This document shows positions 16,763 through 25,365 of a stretch of DNA of 64,000 nt, in pieces. The stretch is from assembly GCF_000797495.1 (NCBI RefSeq), contig NZ_JTGN01000002.1, forward strand, positions 1-64,000, read 5' to 3'. A program made the position numbers and the translations under genes. Each line of letters starts with the position of its first letter. Position 1 is the stretch's first letter. The stretch comes from Robinsoniella peoriensis. GTDB taxonomy: Bacteria; Bacillota; Clostridia; Lachnospirales; Lachnospiraceae. Below the pieces are notes generated by a model that saw nothing but the letters and a program-made list of their open reading frames with translations, searched no databases and was not told where the DNA came from.

Positions 16763-16958
16763 GACAATCCTCCCTGATGATAGATGCTCGAAGACTCCTG
16801 TTTTATGAGTCATATCTGAAATATTAGTGTAACCTGTGACATTTCAAATATTCCCAGACTTCATGATATCCGGCACATTTTGTATATAAATATGCGGAAT
16901 TTGATAATGACAGATCAAAATATGAAATAAAAGCAGGCAGATTTTTCGATTTGTAATA

Positions 16959-16975
16959 ACTAGTAAAATACTAGT
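16959..16975. promoter_or_regulatory. Candidate operator of the pgl-gnd-zwf operon
   Basis: ACTAGTAAAATACTAGT: two ACTAGT boxes, 11 bases apart from start to start, read on the minus strand as a direct repeat TTACTAGT. They lie about 15-30 bases downstream of the predicted pgl transcription start. One helical turn between boxes fits a dimeric repressor. Confidence 0.45.
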
Positions 16976-16996
16976 AATAGTAATTATTATTGTTTT

Positions 16997-17025
16997 ATTA
17001 TATGCTTTCAGGAAGAAAGTGTCAA
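16997..17025 (-). promoter_or_regulatory. Promoter of pgl-gnd-zwf
   Basis: A perfect consensus on the minus strand: TTGACA, 17 bases, TATAAT. The leader to pgl is about 230 bases. Such a strong promoter implies that the operon is held back by a repressor. Confidence 0.85.
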
Positions 17026-17155
17026 GATAATAAAATATAATATAAACGATCTAAGCCTGATTCAAAAATCCATTCATCAATTGGTACATCCTCTTTGCGG
17101 CAGGAATGTAAAAATAAAACACCCCTGGAATCACATGAAATTTTAAAAATATGTA

Positions 17156-17183
17156 TCGACAGAACGGCAAAATAGTATATAAT
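17156..17183 (+). promoter_or_regulatory. Promoter of the IMP cyclohydrolase gene
   Basis: TCGACA, 16 bases, TATAAT, then a 55-base leader to AAAGGAG and the start codon. Confidence 0.6.
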
Positions 17184-17242
17184 GAAATCAGTGGTAAAAA
17201 TAACATATAAAACAAAACATGCAGAGCAAAGGAGAAAAGATA

Positions 17243-17956
17243 ATGAAGATGATTTCAATTGAACAGGATTTGCAGCAGAACACATATCCGGGAAGAGGAA
17301 TTGTAATCGGCAGATCAGCAGATGGAACCAAAGCAGTGACAGCTTACTTTATCATGGGCAGAAGCGAAAACAGCAGAAACCGTATATTTGTAGAAGATGG
17401 TGAAGGAATCCGTACACAGGCATTTGACCCATCCAAGCTCACCGATCCAAGCCTGATTATCTATGCACCGGTTCGTGTACTGGGCAATAAAACCATCGTG
17501 ACCAATGGGGATCAGACGGATACCATCTATGAGGGAATGGACAGACAGATGACTTTTGAGCAGTCTCTTCGCAGCAGAGAGTTTGAGCCGGATGCGCCTA
17601 ATTACACACCTCGTATTTCCGGAATCATGCATTTAGAGAACGGAAAATATAACTATGCGATGTCAATTTTGAAAAGTGACAATGGAAATCCGGAATCCTG
17701 TAACCGTTATACCTTTGCATATGAAAACTGTGTAGCAGGAGAAGGACATTTTATCCACACCTACCAGTGTGATGGCGATCCACTTCCAAGCTTCGAAGGA
17801 GAGCCCAAATTAGTGGCAATCCCGGATGAGATTGATGCATTTACCAATACATTATGGACAAGCCTGAATGAGGATAATAAGGTTTCTCTGTTTGTACGTT
17901 TTATAGATATAGCAGACGGTACTTATGAGACAAGGATTGTAAATAAGAATAAATAA
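17243..17956 (+). CDS. IMP cyclohydrolase, PurO-like
   Basis: 237 aa. Start at the first ATG after AAAGGAG. The sequence opens with the family's YPGRGIVIGRSADGTKAVTAYFIMGR-SENSRNR and has PRISGIM and a late FVRFIDIADG. This is the pattern of the stand-alone IMP cyclohydrolase family first known from archaea (PurO), which closes the inosine ring as the last step of IMP synthesis. Many clostridia carry it beside or instead of the cyclohydrolase half of PurH. It stands alone here, away from other purine genes, with its own promoter and terminator. Confidence 0.8.
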   Translation: MKMISIEQDLQQNTYPGRGIVIGRSADGTKAVTAYFIMGRSENSRNRIFVEDGEGIRTQAFDPSKLTDPSLIIYAPVRVLGNKTIVTNGDQTDTIYEGMDRQMTFEQSLRSREFEPDAPNYTPRISGIMHLENGKYNYAMSILKSDNGNPESCNRYTFAYENCVAGEGHFIHTYQCDGDPLPSFEGEPKLVAIPDEIDAFTNTLWTSLNEDNKVSLFVRFIDIADGTYETRIVNKNK

Positions 17957-17980
17957 GAATTTCAGAGCAGTGGAAAAGGA

Positions 17981-18015
17981 GCGGATTCCCGAAAATATCG
18001 GGAACCGCTTTTTTT
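17981..18015 (+). terminator. Terminator of the IMP cyclohydrolase gene
   Basis: Stem GCGGATTCCCGA/TCGGGAACCGC with one mismatch or bulge, loop AAATA, followed by seven T. Confidence 0.9.
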
Positions 18016-18048
18016 AATTGACAGTAAATTTCCATAAGCCGGTTTGAT

Positions 18049-18077
18049 TTGCAAATACCACAGGTTTATCATATAAT
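18049..18077 (+). promoter_or_regulatory. Promoter of the AraC-type gene
   Basis: TTGCAA, 17 bases, TATAAT, about 48 bases before the start codon. Confidence 0.65.
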
Positions 18078-18124
18078 CGGGTTAGCCCCTAGACATTTGT
18101 AAACAGAGAGGATCTATAAGATAT

Positions 18125-19177
18125 ATGAAGATCTGTAAGGAACATTTCAAGGAATTTATAAAAGCATATCATGAGGATGAGGTATTCTATAAAAATCTGT
18201 ACGAAGAAGAACATTTGCGGCCGGATGGATTTGAAGATTTTGTAGCCAGGATAAACCGGGAGTATATCAGGGAACATGAACTGTATGTTCCGGCTATACA
18301 TGGAAAATGGCTGAACTATTTAAATGAAAATGAACTTTTTGGAACTTCATCGGACCATATTGTAATCCAGAAACACTACCGGTATTCCCCGGAGTACATT
18401 CATGAGCATGAATTTTATGAGATATTCTATGTATACGAGGGAACCTGTGAAAATACGATACAAAATGTGAAATATGCATGCAGTGAGGGGGATGTCTGCA
18501 TCCTGCCCCCCAAAACAAAACACAGCATCGCAGTATTCGATGACAGTATTGTTATTAATATTATGCTTAAGGCAAGTACTTTCCACGAAGTATTTTTTGA
18601 TATTTTCACCGGAAAGAATGTGTTGTCTCAATTCTTTGCCCATATTCTTTATGATAAGACGGAGAATAATTATCTGTTGTTCCATACCGGTAAAGATGAG
18701 GGAATACGTTCTCTGGTGGAAGATTTATATATGGAATATGAAGAGCGGGTAAAGTATTTTGAAACAATTATGAAAAATCAAGTCATGACGTTTTTTTGCC
18801 TTTTGCTCCGGAACCATGAAAATCATATGGAAAGTTTTCTGAATACGAATCATAAGAATCTGGATATGCTGGAGGTACTGAATTATTTCCAGAATCACTA
18901 TGCCGGGATAACGCTGAAATCAGCGGCGGAACATTTTAATTTCAGTGTCCCCCATTTCAGTAAATTGATTAAGGAGAATACGGGGCAGAACTTTGTAGAG
19001 ATCTTAAAAAATATCCGACTGGAGAAGGCATGCTATGCTCTGGAACATACACACCTGAGTATTATGACTATTTGTGAAATGATCGGTTATCCAAATCCGG
19101 AGCACTTTTCCAGGCTGTTTAAGAAGGAATTTGGAATGACTCCGGGAGAATTTAGAAGAAGAAAAATCATATCTTAA
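18125..19177 (+). CDS. AraC-family regulator with cupin sensor domain
   Basis: 350 aa. A cupin-like sugar-sensing domain covers about 75-180 (HEHEFYEIFYVYEG, GDVCILPPKTKHSI). The C-terminal 100 residues hold the two helix-turn-helix units of AraC/XylS (FNFSVPHFSKLIKENTGQNF and MIGYPNPEHFSRLFKKEFGM-TPGEFR). A GAGG ribosome site lies 13 bases before the ATG, somewhat far. It directly precedes a GH78-like glycosidase in the same direction, so it probably activates that gene in response to its sugar product. Confidence 0.88.
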   Translation: MKICKEHFKEFIKAYHEDEVFYKNLYEEEHLRPDGFEDFVARINREYIREHELYVPAIHGKWLNYLNENELFGTSSDHIVIQKHYRYSPEYIHEHEFYEIFYVYEGTCENTIQNVKYACSEGDVCILPPKTKHSIAVFDDSIVINIMLKASTFHEVFFDIFTGKNVLSQFFAHILYDKTENNYLLFHTGKDEGIRSLVEDLYMEYEERVKYFETIMKNQVMTFFCLLLRNHENHMESFLNTNHKNLDMLEVLNYFQNHYAGITLKSAAEHFNFSVPHFSKLIKENTGQNFVEILKNIRLEKACYALEHTHLSIMTICEMIGYPNPEHFSRLFKKEFGMTPGEFRRRKIIS

Positions 19178-19191
19178 AAAATATCAAGTCA

Positions 19192-19256
19192 AGACCATAA
19201 ATTAGACCATTGGAAGTTTGAGGCTGTGGTGTTAAAATCAGATATAATATAAAGAA
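19192..19256 (+). promoter_or_regulatory. Regulatory region before the GH78-like gene
   Basis: AGACCAT occurs twice (19192-19198 and 19204-19210, 12 bases apart), followed by TTGAGG, a 19-base spacer and TATAAT. A direct repeat next to a promoter with a poor spacer is what an AraC-type activator would need. Confidence 0.4.
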
Positions 19257-19337
19257 ACCCACAGCAGACGAAAGTTTCAGATTATGGGTGCTCCGGAATG
19301 AATCGGGAAGCACCGCAGATTACAGGAGGTCATAAAG

Positions 19338-20891
19338 ATGGCGGCAGTAAGCATAGACTTAGAAATGAAGCGTAAAGTAAATCAGAAATTTGTGGACAAG
19401 GCGATGAAATACAGTCCTGAATTAATTGAAAAAATCATAAAACCAGTAGATATTGTAACGGTTAAAGAAAATGGACAGACAGAACACCGGGCAGATGTGA
19501 GTGAAATGGGAAACATTGCTCTTAAAAAAGGAGACTCTATTGTACTTGATTTCGGGGATCATCAGGTAGGCTACTTTACCATGAGATTAAAAAGTGTAGG
19601 CAGCCCGCAGGATGCGCCGGCTTATCTCAGACTGAAATTCGGAGAAATAGCAAAGGAACTGACAGAAGATTCCTCAGAATATGACGGATGGATCAGCAGA
19701 AGCTGGATACAGGAAGAATTTCTGCATTTAGATGTACTGCCCCAGGAAATTACACTGCCTCGTCGTTATGCTTTTCGCTACTTAGAAATCTATGCTATAG
19801 ATACTTCTATGAAGTTCCAGGTGGTAATTGAGGATGCATCCTGCAGAGCCGTTGCTTCTGTAGATATGGATGCCTTGCCGAAACTGCCAGGTGTCAGTGA
19901 CCAGATCAGCCGGATGGATCAGGTGAGCCTGCGTACCCTGCAAAACTGTATGCAGGATGTATTTGAAGACGGTCCCAAGAGGGATAGAAGACTGTGGATT
20001 GGAGATTTAAGGCTTCAGGCATTGGCTAATTATGCAACTTTCAAAAACTTAGTTCTTGTAAAGCGCTGTATGTATTTGTTCGCCGGCCTTACCAGAGAAG
20101 ATGGGGCGATCGGGGCCTGCCTGTTTACAGAACCGGAATATCTTGTTGATGATACATTTTTATTTGATTATTCGCTGTTCTTTGTTTCTATCTTAAAGGA
20201 CTATTATCATGCTTCCGGTGAGCTTGCGGTTGTGGAGGAACTTTGGGACAGTGCATACCGCCAGATTGAGCTATCCAGAAAACGCCTGGATGAAAATTAT
20301 GTGATACAGGACGATGAAGGATTCTGGTGTTTTGTAGACTGGACAGATGGACTGAATAAACAGGCAAGTGCACAGGCAATTTACATCTATACGTTAAATG
20401 CGGCAATTGAACTAACTGAAATTCTGGGAAAAGACCAGATGAAAATGGAACTGGAACAGGAAAGAAACCGCTGTATCGAAGGCGCGAAAAAATGTCTTTG
20501 GGATGAAGAGTCCCAGGTGTTTATAAGCGGAAAAGACAGACAGATTTCATATGCCAGCCAGGTGTGGATGATTCTGGCAGGGGTTCTTCCTATGGATGAA
20601 AGCCGTGCACTGATCAATCGGATTATCAGAATGCATCCGGAAAAAGGAATGGTAACACCATATATGAACCATCATTTCGTAGAAGCACTTCTGCTCTGCG
20701 GTGAAAAAGATAAGGCAATGGATTACATGACTTACTATTGGGGCGGAATGGTGAACCAGGGAGCAGATACTTTCTGGGAAATGTATAATCCGGAAAATCC
20801 GGAGGAATCACCATATGGATCTTCCATGGTGAACAGTTACTGCCATGCATGGAGCTGTACGCCGGCTTACATTCTAAGAGAGCTTCTTTAG
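19338..20891 (+). CDS. Alpha-L-rhamnosidase-like glycoside hydrolase (GH78-type six-hairpin)
   Basis: 517 aa behind ACAGGAGG, no signal peptide, so cytoplasmic. A short N-terminal beta domain (residues 1-180) leads into an (alpha/alpha)6 barrel. EDGPKRDRRLWIGDL is the hallmark of GH78 and related families and carries the general acid; WCFVDWTD, STFWEMYNPENPEESPYGSS-like and SYCHAWSCTPAY near the C-terminus fit the rest of the active site (the sequence reads DTFWEMYNPE). It is much shorter than classic rhamnosidases, which have several extra beta domains. The exact sugar is uncertain. The AraC gene in front is the likely regulator. Confidence 0.75.
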   Translation: MAAVSIDLEMKRKVNQKFVDKAMKYSPELIEKIIKPVDIVTVKENGQTEHRADVSEMGNIALKKGDSIVLDFGDHQVGYFTMRLKSVGSPQDAPAYLRLKFGEIAKELTEDSSEYDGWISRSWIQEEFLHLDVLPQEITLPRRYAFRYLEIYAIDTSMKFQVVIEDASCRAVASVDMDALPKLPGVSDQISRMDQVSLRTLQNCMQDVFEDGPKRDRRLWIGDLRLQALANYATFKNLVLVKRCMYLFAGLTREDGAIGACLFTEPEYLVDDTFLFDYSLFFVSILKDYYHASGELAVVEELWDSAYRQIELSRKRLDENYVIQDDEGFWCFVDWTDGLNKQASAQAIYIYTLNAAIELTEILGKDQMKMELEQERNRCIEGAKKCLWDEESQVFISGKDRQISYASQVWMILAGVLPMDESRALINRIIRMHPEKGMVTPYMNHHFVEALLLCGEKDKAMDYMTYYWGGMVNQGADTFWEMYNPENPEESPYGSSMVNSYCHAWSCTPAYILRELL

Positions 20892-20906
20892 AAAAAGCAG
20901 CATTAC

Positions 20907-20942
20907 AAAACCCCGTAGGAATTTGTATCTTACGGGGTTTTT
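20907..20942. terminator. Bidirectional terminator between GH78-like gene and ECF operon
   Basis: AAAACCCCGTA/TACGGGGTTTT stem, T-run to the right and A-run to the left, between convergent genes. Confidence 0.85.
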
Positions 20943-20980
20943 GTATAGCCTGCGACTTTTTAGCGCTGCGTTTTAAATAG

Positions 20981-21823
20981 TTATGTGGATATTGTAAATT
21001 TGGATTCTTGCTGCAAATTCTGCCAGTGCTTTAGAATCAGCTCCGCGGCATCTCTGGTGTGTATAGGGCCTGGGAAACCCAGTTGTGTGCAAATTCTGCT
21101 GACAGAAGGCGGCTTTAGGTTTGCTGCTTTCATTACTTCCATATCCCGGAATATTTCTTCAGGAGAACCGGTACGGATAATTTTGTTGTTAGCCATGACA
21201 ATTATTTTTTTACAGTTTTCTGCCACAAATTCCATGTCGTGGGTGATTGTAATCACTGTCTTTCCTTTACTGTGCAGATACCGCAGAATTTCTGTAAGCT
21301 TACGGTTTCCTTCCATGTCCTGCCCGGCTGTCGGCTCGTCTAAGATATATATGTCAGGCTCCATTGCTAAGACTGCCGCTATCGTCACAAATTTTCTCAG
21401 AGACAGCGGGAGATTATAAGGGTTTTCTTCTCTGTATTCTTCCAGTTTGGTGTGTTTCAATGCCTCTTGTGTGCGTCTTATGATATCTTCCTTTTTTAAT
21501 TTCATTCTTTTGGGAGCAAAAGCTACTTCTTTTTCCACGGTTGCATGAAAAATCTGTTCGTCAGGATTTTGAAATACATAGCCAGCTAATTTGGAAATTT
21601 GAGCCGTAGTGTAGTCTTTGGTATTCTGATCGCCTATAAATACATCGCCCTGCTGCGGTTTGAGCAGCCCGTTCAGCATTTTTGCAAGTGTAGTTTTACC
21701 GGCACCATTCTTACCAATGACGGCTGCGTTTTCCCCGCTTTTTATGTGGAGACTGATATCATCTGCTGCCAGACTGCCATTGGGATAAGTATAGTTCACT
21801 TTATTTAGAATAATTTCGCTCAT
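20981..21823 (-). CDS. ECF transporter ATPase subunit (EcfA2-like)
   Basis: 280 aa. Walker A GKNGAGKTTL, Q-loop YVFQNPDEQIF, Walker B YILDEPTAGQD and switch His in TITHDMEF are all present. The ABC signature LSGGQ is replaced by LSLRKF, a degenerate form. One of the pair of energising ATPases under the membrane. It overlaps the neighbouring ATPase gene by four bases and ends the operon. Confidence 0.88.
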   Translation of the reverse strand: MSEIILNKVNYTYPNGSLAADDISLHIKSGENAAVIGKNGAGKTTLAKMLNGLLKPQQGDVFIGDQNTKDYTTAQISKLAGYVFQNPDEQIFHATVEKEVAFAPKRMKLKKEDIIRRTQEALKHTKLEEYREENPYNLPLSLRKFVTIAAVLAMEPDIYILDEPTAGQDMEGNRKLTEILRYLHSKGKTVITITHDMEFVAENCKKIIVMANNKIIRTGSPEEIFRDMEVMKAANLKPPSVSRICTQLGFPGPIHTRDAAELILKHWQNLQQESKFTIST

Positions 21824-22680
21824 ATGCCGCCCCTCTCCCGAAATGTCCTCTGTATCAGATTTACTGCCTGTTCCTCTGTTACCGGAATCCGGTCAAGAGG
21901 AAAACCCATCTCTTTTAAAAGGTTTCCAAGTCTCGCAGCCTGAGGCAGCAAAACACCCGACTTAAGAAGTGACATGTCAGACAGAAGCTTTGCTGTCTCT
22001 CCGGATGCAGCCAGGCGCCCCTTCTGAAATACAAGTACCTCGTCTGCATATTCTGCGACGAGATCCATCTTATGTTCAACTAGTATGACCGTTTTCTTTT
22101 TTTGCTTTAAGGCATGAATAATTGCAAATACGCTTTCTGTTGCTTCCGGATCAAGCTGGCTTGTGGGTTCATCTGCTATCAGAATATCAGGGTCCAGTAC
22201 GAGTACGGAGGCAAGTGCCACTCGCTGGATTTGTCCTCCGGAAAGTTCAAGCGGATTTTTTTCTGCCAGCTCTTCAATTTCTGTCAGCTTCATTGCATCC
22301 ACTATTCTCTGTTCCATTTCATCAGGCCTAATGCCGAAATTTTCAAGTCCATATCCAACTTCTTCGAATACCGTGCTTTTCACTCCGCTTAACTGATTAA
22401 ACGGATTCTGGAATACATAGCCGATCTTAGACGCAAGATCACCGCCATATTCTGCGATATCTTTGCCTTCAACCAGTACTTTTCCGGCAAGCTCCCCCTG
22501 ATAAAAACCGGGAGCAAAACCACGAACAAGAGCACAGAACGTCGTTTTGCCGGAACCGTTTTCCCCAATCACACCATATACTTTTCCCCGCTCTATCCTG
22601 AGATTAAGTCCGCTGACAGCGGGTGTCTTGGTCAGGGGGTAATAATAAGTTACACCCCTTAATTCTATTATAGTATCCAT
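21820..22680 (-). CDS. ECF transporter ATPase subunit (EcfA1-like)
   Basis: 286 aa, start at the ATG behind GGGGAGG. Walker A GENGSGKTTF, Q-loop YVFQNPFNQLSG, full signature LSGGQIQRVALA, Walker B ILIADEPTSQLD and His in LVEHKMDL. With a normal signature here and a degenerate one in the partner, the two ATPases probably form an asymmetric pair. The start overlaps the end of the T-subunit gene by 13 bases. Confidence 0.9.
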   Translation of the reverse strand: MDTIIELRGVTYYYPLTKTPAVSGLNLRIERGKVYGVIGENGSGKTTFCALVRGFAPGFYQGELAGKVLVEGKDIAEYGGDLASKIGYVFQNPFNQLSGVKSTVFEEVGYGLENFGIRPDEMEQRIVDAMKLTEIEELAEKNPLELSGGQIQRVALASVLVLDPDILIADEPTSQLDPEATESVFAIIHALKQKKKTVILVEHKMDLVAEYADEVLVFQKGRLAASGETAKLLSDMSLLKSGVLLPQAARLGNLLKEMGFPLDRIPVTEEQAVNLIQRTFRERGGI

Positions 22681-23474
22681 AAACAAATCCTCCCCGCCAG
22701 TATGCTGCATGTTATAACGGCGGCTATAATCTCAGCAATCTTCTCATATCCGCTTCTTTGTACCTGAAACAAATGGGTTCTTTTGCCAGGCATAGAAAAT
22801 CCCCTGGCTTCCAGTGTCAGTACCCGTTCCTCGGTTCCAATTACCGAGTTCAGGATTAAAGGGATCAGCACCGGAACAAATGCTTTTGCACGGATTAAGA
22901 TATTCCCTTCCGTCTCCACACCTCTTGCTTTCTGCGCATTCATAATTATTTTACTGTTTTTTTCCAATACTTCTATCATCTGCAGTGTGGAGGTAAATAC
23001 AAAGACTGCTTTATAGTTCATGCCAGAATCCTCAAGCACGCTTGCGATCTCTCTGTTCTCTGTGGTCTGAAAGATCCATACAAAAATACCGGCAATATTA
23101 AGTATCATAAAAGATAAGGATATGCCTGTCTGAAGTCCTGTTTCATATATTGTAAGCAAGCCCAGCCGGCAGACCAGTTCGCCCCCGGGGACAAAGAAGG
23201 TTTGTACTAATAAGATAAATAATGCAATAAATGTAATTGTTTTCAATGCCTTCCAGCTTTCTTTCATTACCCCGCTTAACTTACATAAGATTAATACAGT
23301 CAGAAATTCCGGCAGCAGCAAAAGAGGCAGCAGGACGTCTGTGAATTTTAAAGTACTGATGATATATGTGCAGACGATATACAGTACGGCAATTCGCAGC
23401 TTGGAAGCCGGATATAATGCTGCAAGCTTATTAGATTTGTAAATCTGTATTCTTTCTGTGTATGTTTTTTCCAT
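22668..23474 (-). CDS. ECF transporter transmembrane (T) subunit
   Basis: 268 aa, start at the ATG behind AGAAGGATGG. Several hydrophobic segments fill the first 120 residues and the last 25. The two short Ala-Arg-Gly motifs that couple T subunits to the ATPases are seen as AQKARGVETEG and TLEARGFSMPG. It joins the two ATPases to the S component encoded just upstream. Confidence 0.88.
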   Translation of the reverse strand: MEKTYTERIQIYKSNKLAALYPASKLRIAVLYIVCTYIISTLKFTDVLLPLLLLPEFLTVLILCKLSGVMKESWKALKTITFIALFILLVQTFFVPGGELVCRLGLLTIYETGLQTGISLSFMILNIAGIFVWIFQTTENREIASVLEDSGMNYKAVFVFTSTLQMIEVLEKNSKIIMNAQKARGVETEGNILIRAKAFVPVLIPLILNSVIGTEERVLTLEARGFSMPGKRTHLFQVQRSGYEKIAEIIAAVITCSILAGRICLWIL

Positions 23475-23625
23475 AATAGACCATCCTTCTCTTTGCAGGC
23501 ATATGATCCTTTCAATGATCATGCGCTTGTATTATATAATTTAATACGCTGTTGATACAGAGGAATATTTTAGCAGATACTGACCCATAATCCGGTCAGG
23601 GTACAGCAGTACTATATGGATTCTG

Positions 23626-24228
23626 TTACGTTTCTTTGATGTAGTATTGTCCGCAGAGGAACTTGATGAGAGTCCTTTTTGGTATCACTCTTAAGACAAG
23701 CCAGCAGATGATAAAGGAGATGATCCGGTCCAACACGGTAAAAATGCCTTCTGTTCCGAAAAATGCAGTCCAGATATTTGCCCCGGCTGCCATTGCTACA
23801 GCCGTGATAATGGATGTACCGCCCCCTGTAATTCCTCCATATAGAAGAACTACCACCGGAGCGGCTGCCAGAATGGATACGGCTGACAAAATAAGAATGG
23901 AAATAATCCATTTCCACCACACGGTGAACATTCTTTTTTTAGCTAAAAAGCCAGCCGTGATACCAATTATGACACCCACAGGGAGAAAGGGAAAATTAGA
24001 AGGATTGGCAATCCCGGCAACAATGTTGGACAGCATTCCGGTGACAGCCGATACCCAGGGGCCGCAGAGCATAGCGATGAAAAAGGTTCCGATTGCATCC
24101 AGATATACAGGGAGCTTTAAGATCGCTGCAAGCTGTCCACCCACAAAGTTTACTGCGACACATACCGGTATCATTAACTGCGCCAGTATGGTAAAATCAT
24201 CTTTGATAGAACTGGTTTTCCTGCTCAT
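23626..24228 (-). CDS. ECF transporter substrate-binding (S) component
   Basis: 200 aa behind GGAGGAGGATAAGG. Six hydrophobic segments; typical S-component stretch VYLDAIGTFFIAMLCGPWVS and SNIVAGIANPSNFPFLPVG. The substrate cannot be read directly. The nucleoside hydrolase encoded upstream makes a nucleoside or base-like compound likely; in clostridia a nucleoside hydrolase of this family acts with an ECF transporter in queuosine salvage, but no tgt or queL gene is present here. Confidence 0.82.
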   Translation of the reverse strand: MSRKTSSIKDDFTILAQLMIPVCVAVNFVGGQLAAILKLPVYLDAIGTFFIAMLCGPWVSAVTGMLSNIVAGIANPSNFPFLPVGVIIGITAGFLAKKRMFTVWWKWIISILILSAVSILAAAPVVVLLYGGITGGGTSIITAVAMAAGANIWTAFFGTEGIFTVLDRIISFIICWLVLRVIPKRTLIKFLCGQYYIKET

Positions 24229-24341
24229 CCTTATCCTCCTCCTTATGGGTTTATTGGGGTTTCCCCTTGTGTTTACATTGTTTTACAGCTTTTCCCTGGC
24301 CCCGTAAGATGTGTATTTTGTGATTCTCTTTGAGGGGATGC

Positions 24342-25289
24342 TTATTCTACTTTTAATGTCTTGTAAATGTAGTTTTTATACTTATCCGCATACAGCTTGC
24401 TGCAGATGTATACATTTGGTTCTTTTCCTGAGAAATAATTTACATCAACCAGAACAGTACCGTAGCTTGGTCCGTTGGATGTATCTACCTCACAGAAGTA
24501 TTTATCGCATTTCTCAATACACTCCGGGTAGAGCGCAGCTGCCATTGCGGAAGGATCAGCCATATCCAGATAGGCATCTCCAAATCGTTCAATGTTCATC
24601 TCCATCAGATTTTTGTTGCAGTCAATTGCAAATTTCCCCAGTTTGCTTCCATTTCTGATTTTTTCGATCTCCCGGGGGTTCAGCATACAATCGCCAAGGC
24701 ATGCATCCCAGCCAACATATATGATTTCTTTAAGCCCGGATTCCGTAACAATTTTTGCGGCTTCTGCATCCTGCCAGATATTAAATTCTGCCGTTGGCGT
24801 CACATTACCTGCGCCGAGTCCTGCCGTTCCCATAATGACGATGCGGCCTGCCTTCTGCATTGCCTCATAATCCAGACGGATCGCAATTGCGAGATTGGTC
24901 AGTGGTCCCAGCGCTATAATATCAATTTCCCCAGGTTCGCTGTCTCTTAAACACGCAAGCATCTCTAATATTCCGTTTCCATCCTGAACTTTTAATCTCT
25001 CGGGTACAAGTCCAATGTCCCCCATACCGTCGTTTCCATGTGTTTCGTGTGCGTATACCAGCTCTTTTAAGAGCATTTTATCTGCGCCCTGATATACCGG
25101 CGGCTCATAGGTTTCTGCATATTCAATAGTAGTCAGTGTATTTATCGTAGCCTGAACAGCATTTACATTTCCGGAAACGGTTGAAATCATTACAATTTCG
25201 TATGCAGGATCGTTGAGTGCCATGGCAATCGCCATTGCATCGTCTGATCCGCAATCTGTGTCAATGATTATTTTTTTCTTCTGGTCCAT
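24342..25289 (-). CDS. Nucleoside hydrolase (IunH/RihA family)
   Basis: 315 aa, typical length, behind AAGGAG. The calcium-binding opening IIDTDCGSDDAMAIAMA is intact; further marks are ALGPLTNLAIAIR, MGTAGLGAGNVTPTAEFNIW (substrate Asn and Glu region) and DPSAMAAALYPE. It splits a ribonucleoside into base and ribose in the cytoplasm. It sits between the ECF S-component gene and an MFS permease gene on the same strand, so it likely acts on the imported compound. NVTPTAEFN differs from the usual NVT-pxAEFN only slightly, so an active enzyme is expected. Confidence 0.9.
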   Translation of the reverse strand: MDQKKKIIIDTDCGSDDAMAIAMALNDPAYEIVMISTVSGNVNAVQATINTLTTIEYAETYEPPVYQGADKMLLKELVYAHETHGNDGMGDIGLVPERLKVQDGNGILEMLACLRDSEPGEIDIIALGPLTNLAIAIRLDYEAMQKAGRIVIMGTAGLGAGNVTPTAEFNIWQDAEAAKIVTESGLKEIIYVGWDACLGDCMLNPREIEKIRNGSKLGKFAIDCNKNLMEMNIERFGDAYLDMADPSAMAAALYPECIEKCDKYFCEVDTSNGPSYGTVLVDVNYFSGKEPNVYICSKLYADKYKNYIYKTLKVE

Positions 25290-25365
25290 AATGATAATCT
25301 CCTTATATTTTCTGATATTTTAAATAGTGCCTGATACTTATGTGTAGTATCTGATATACATAAAT

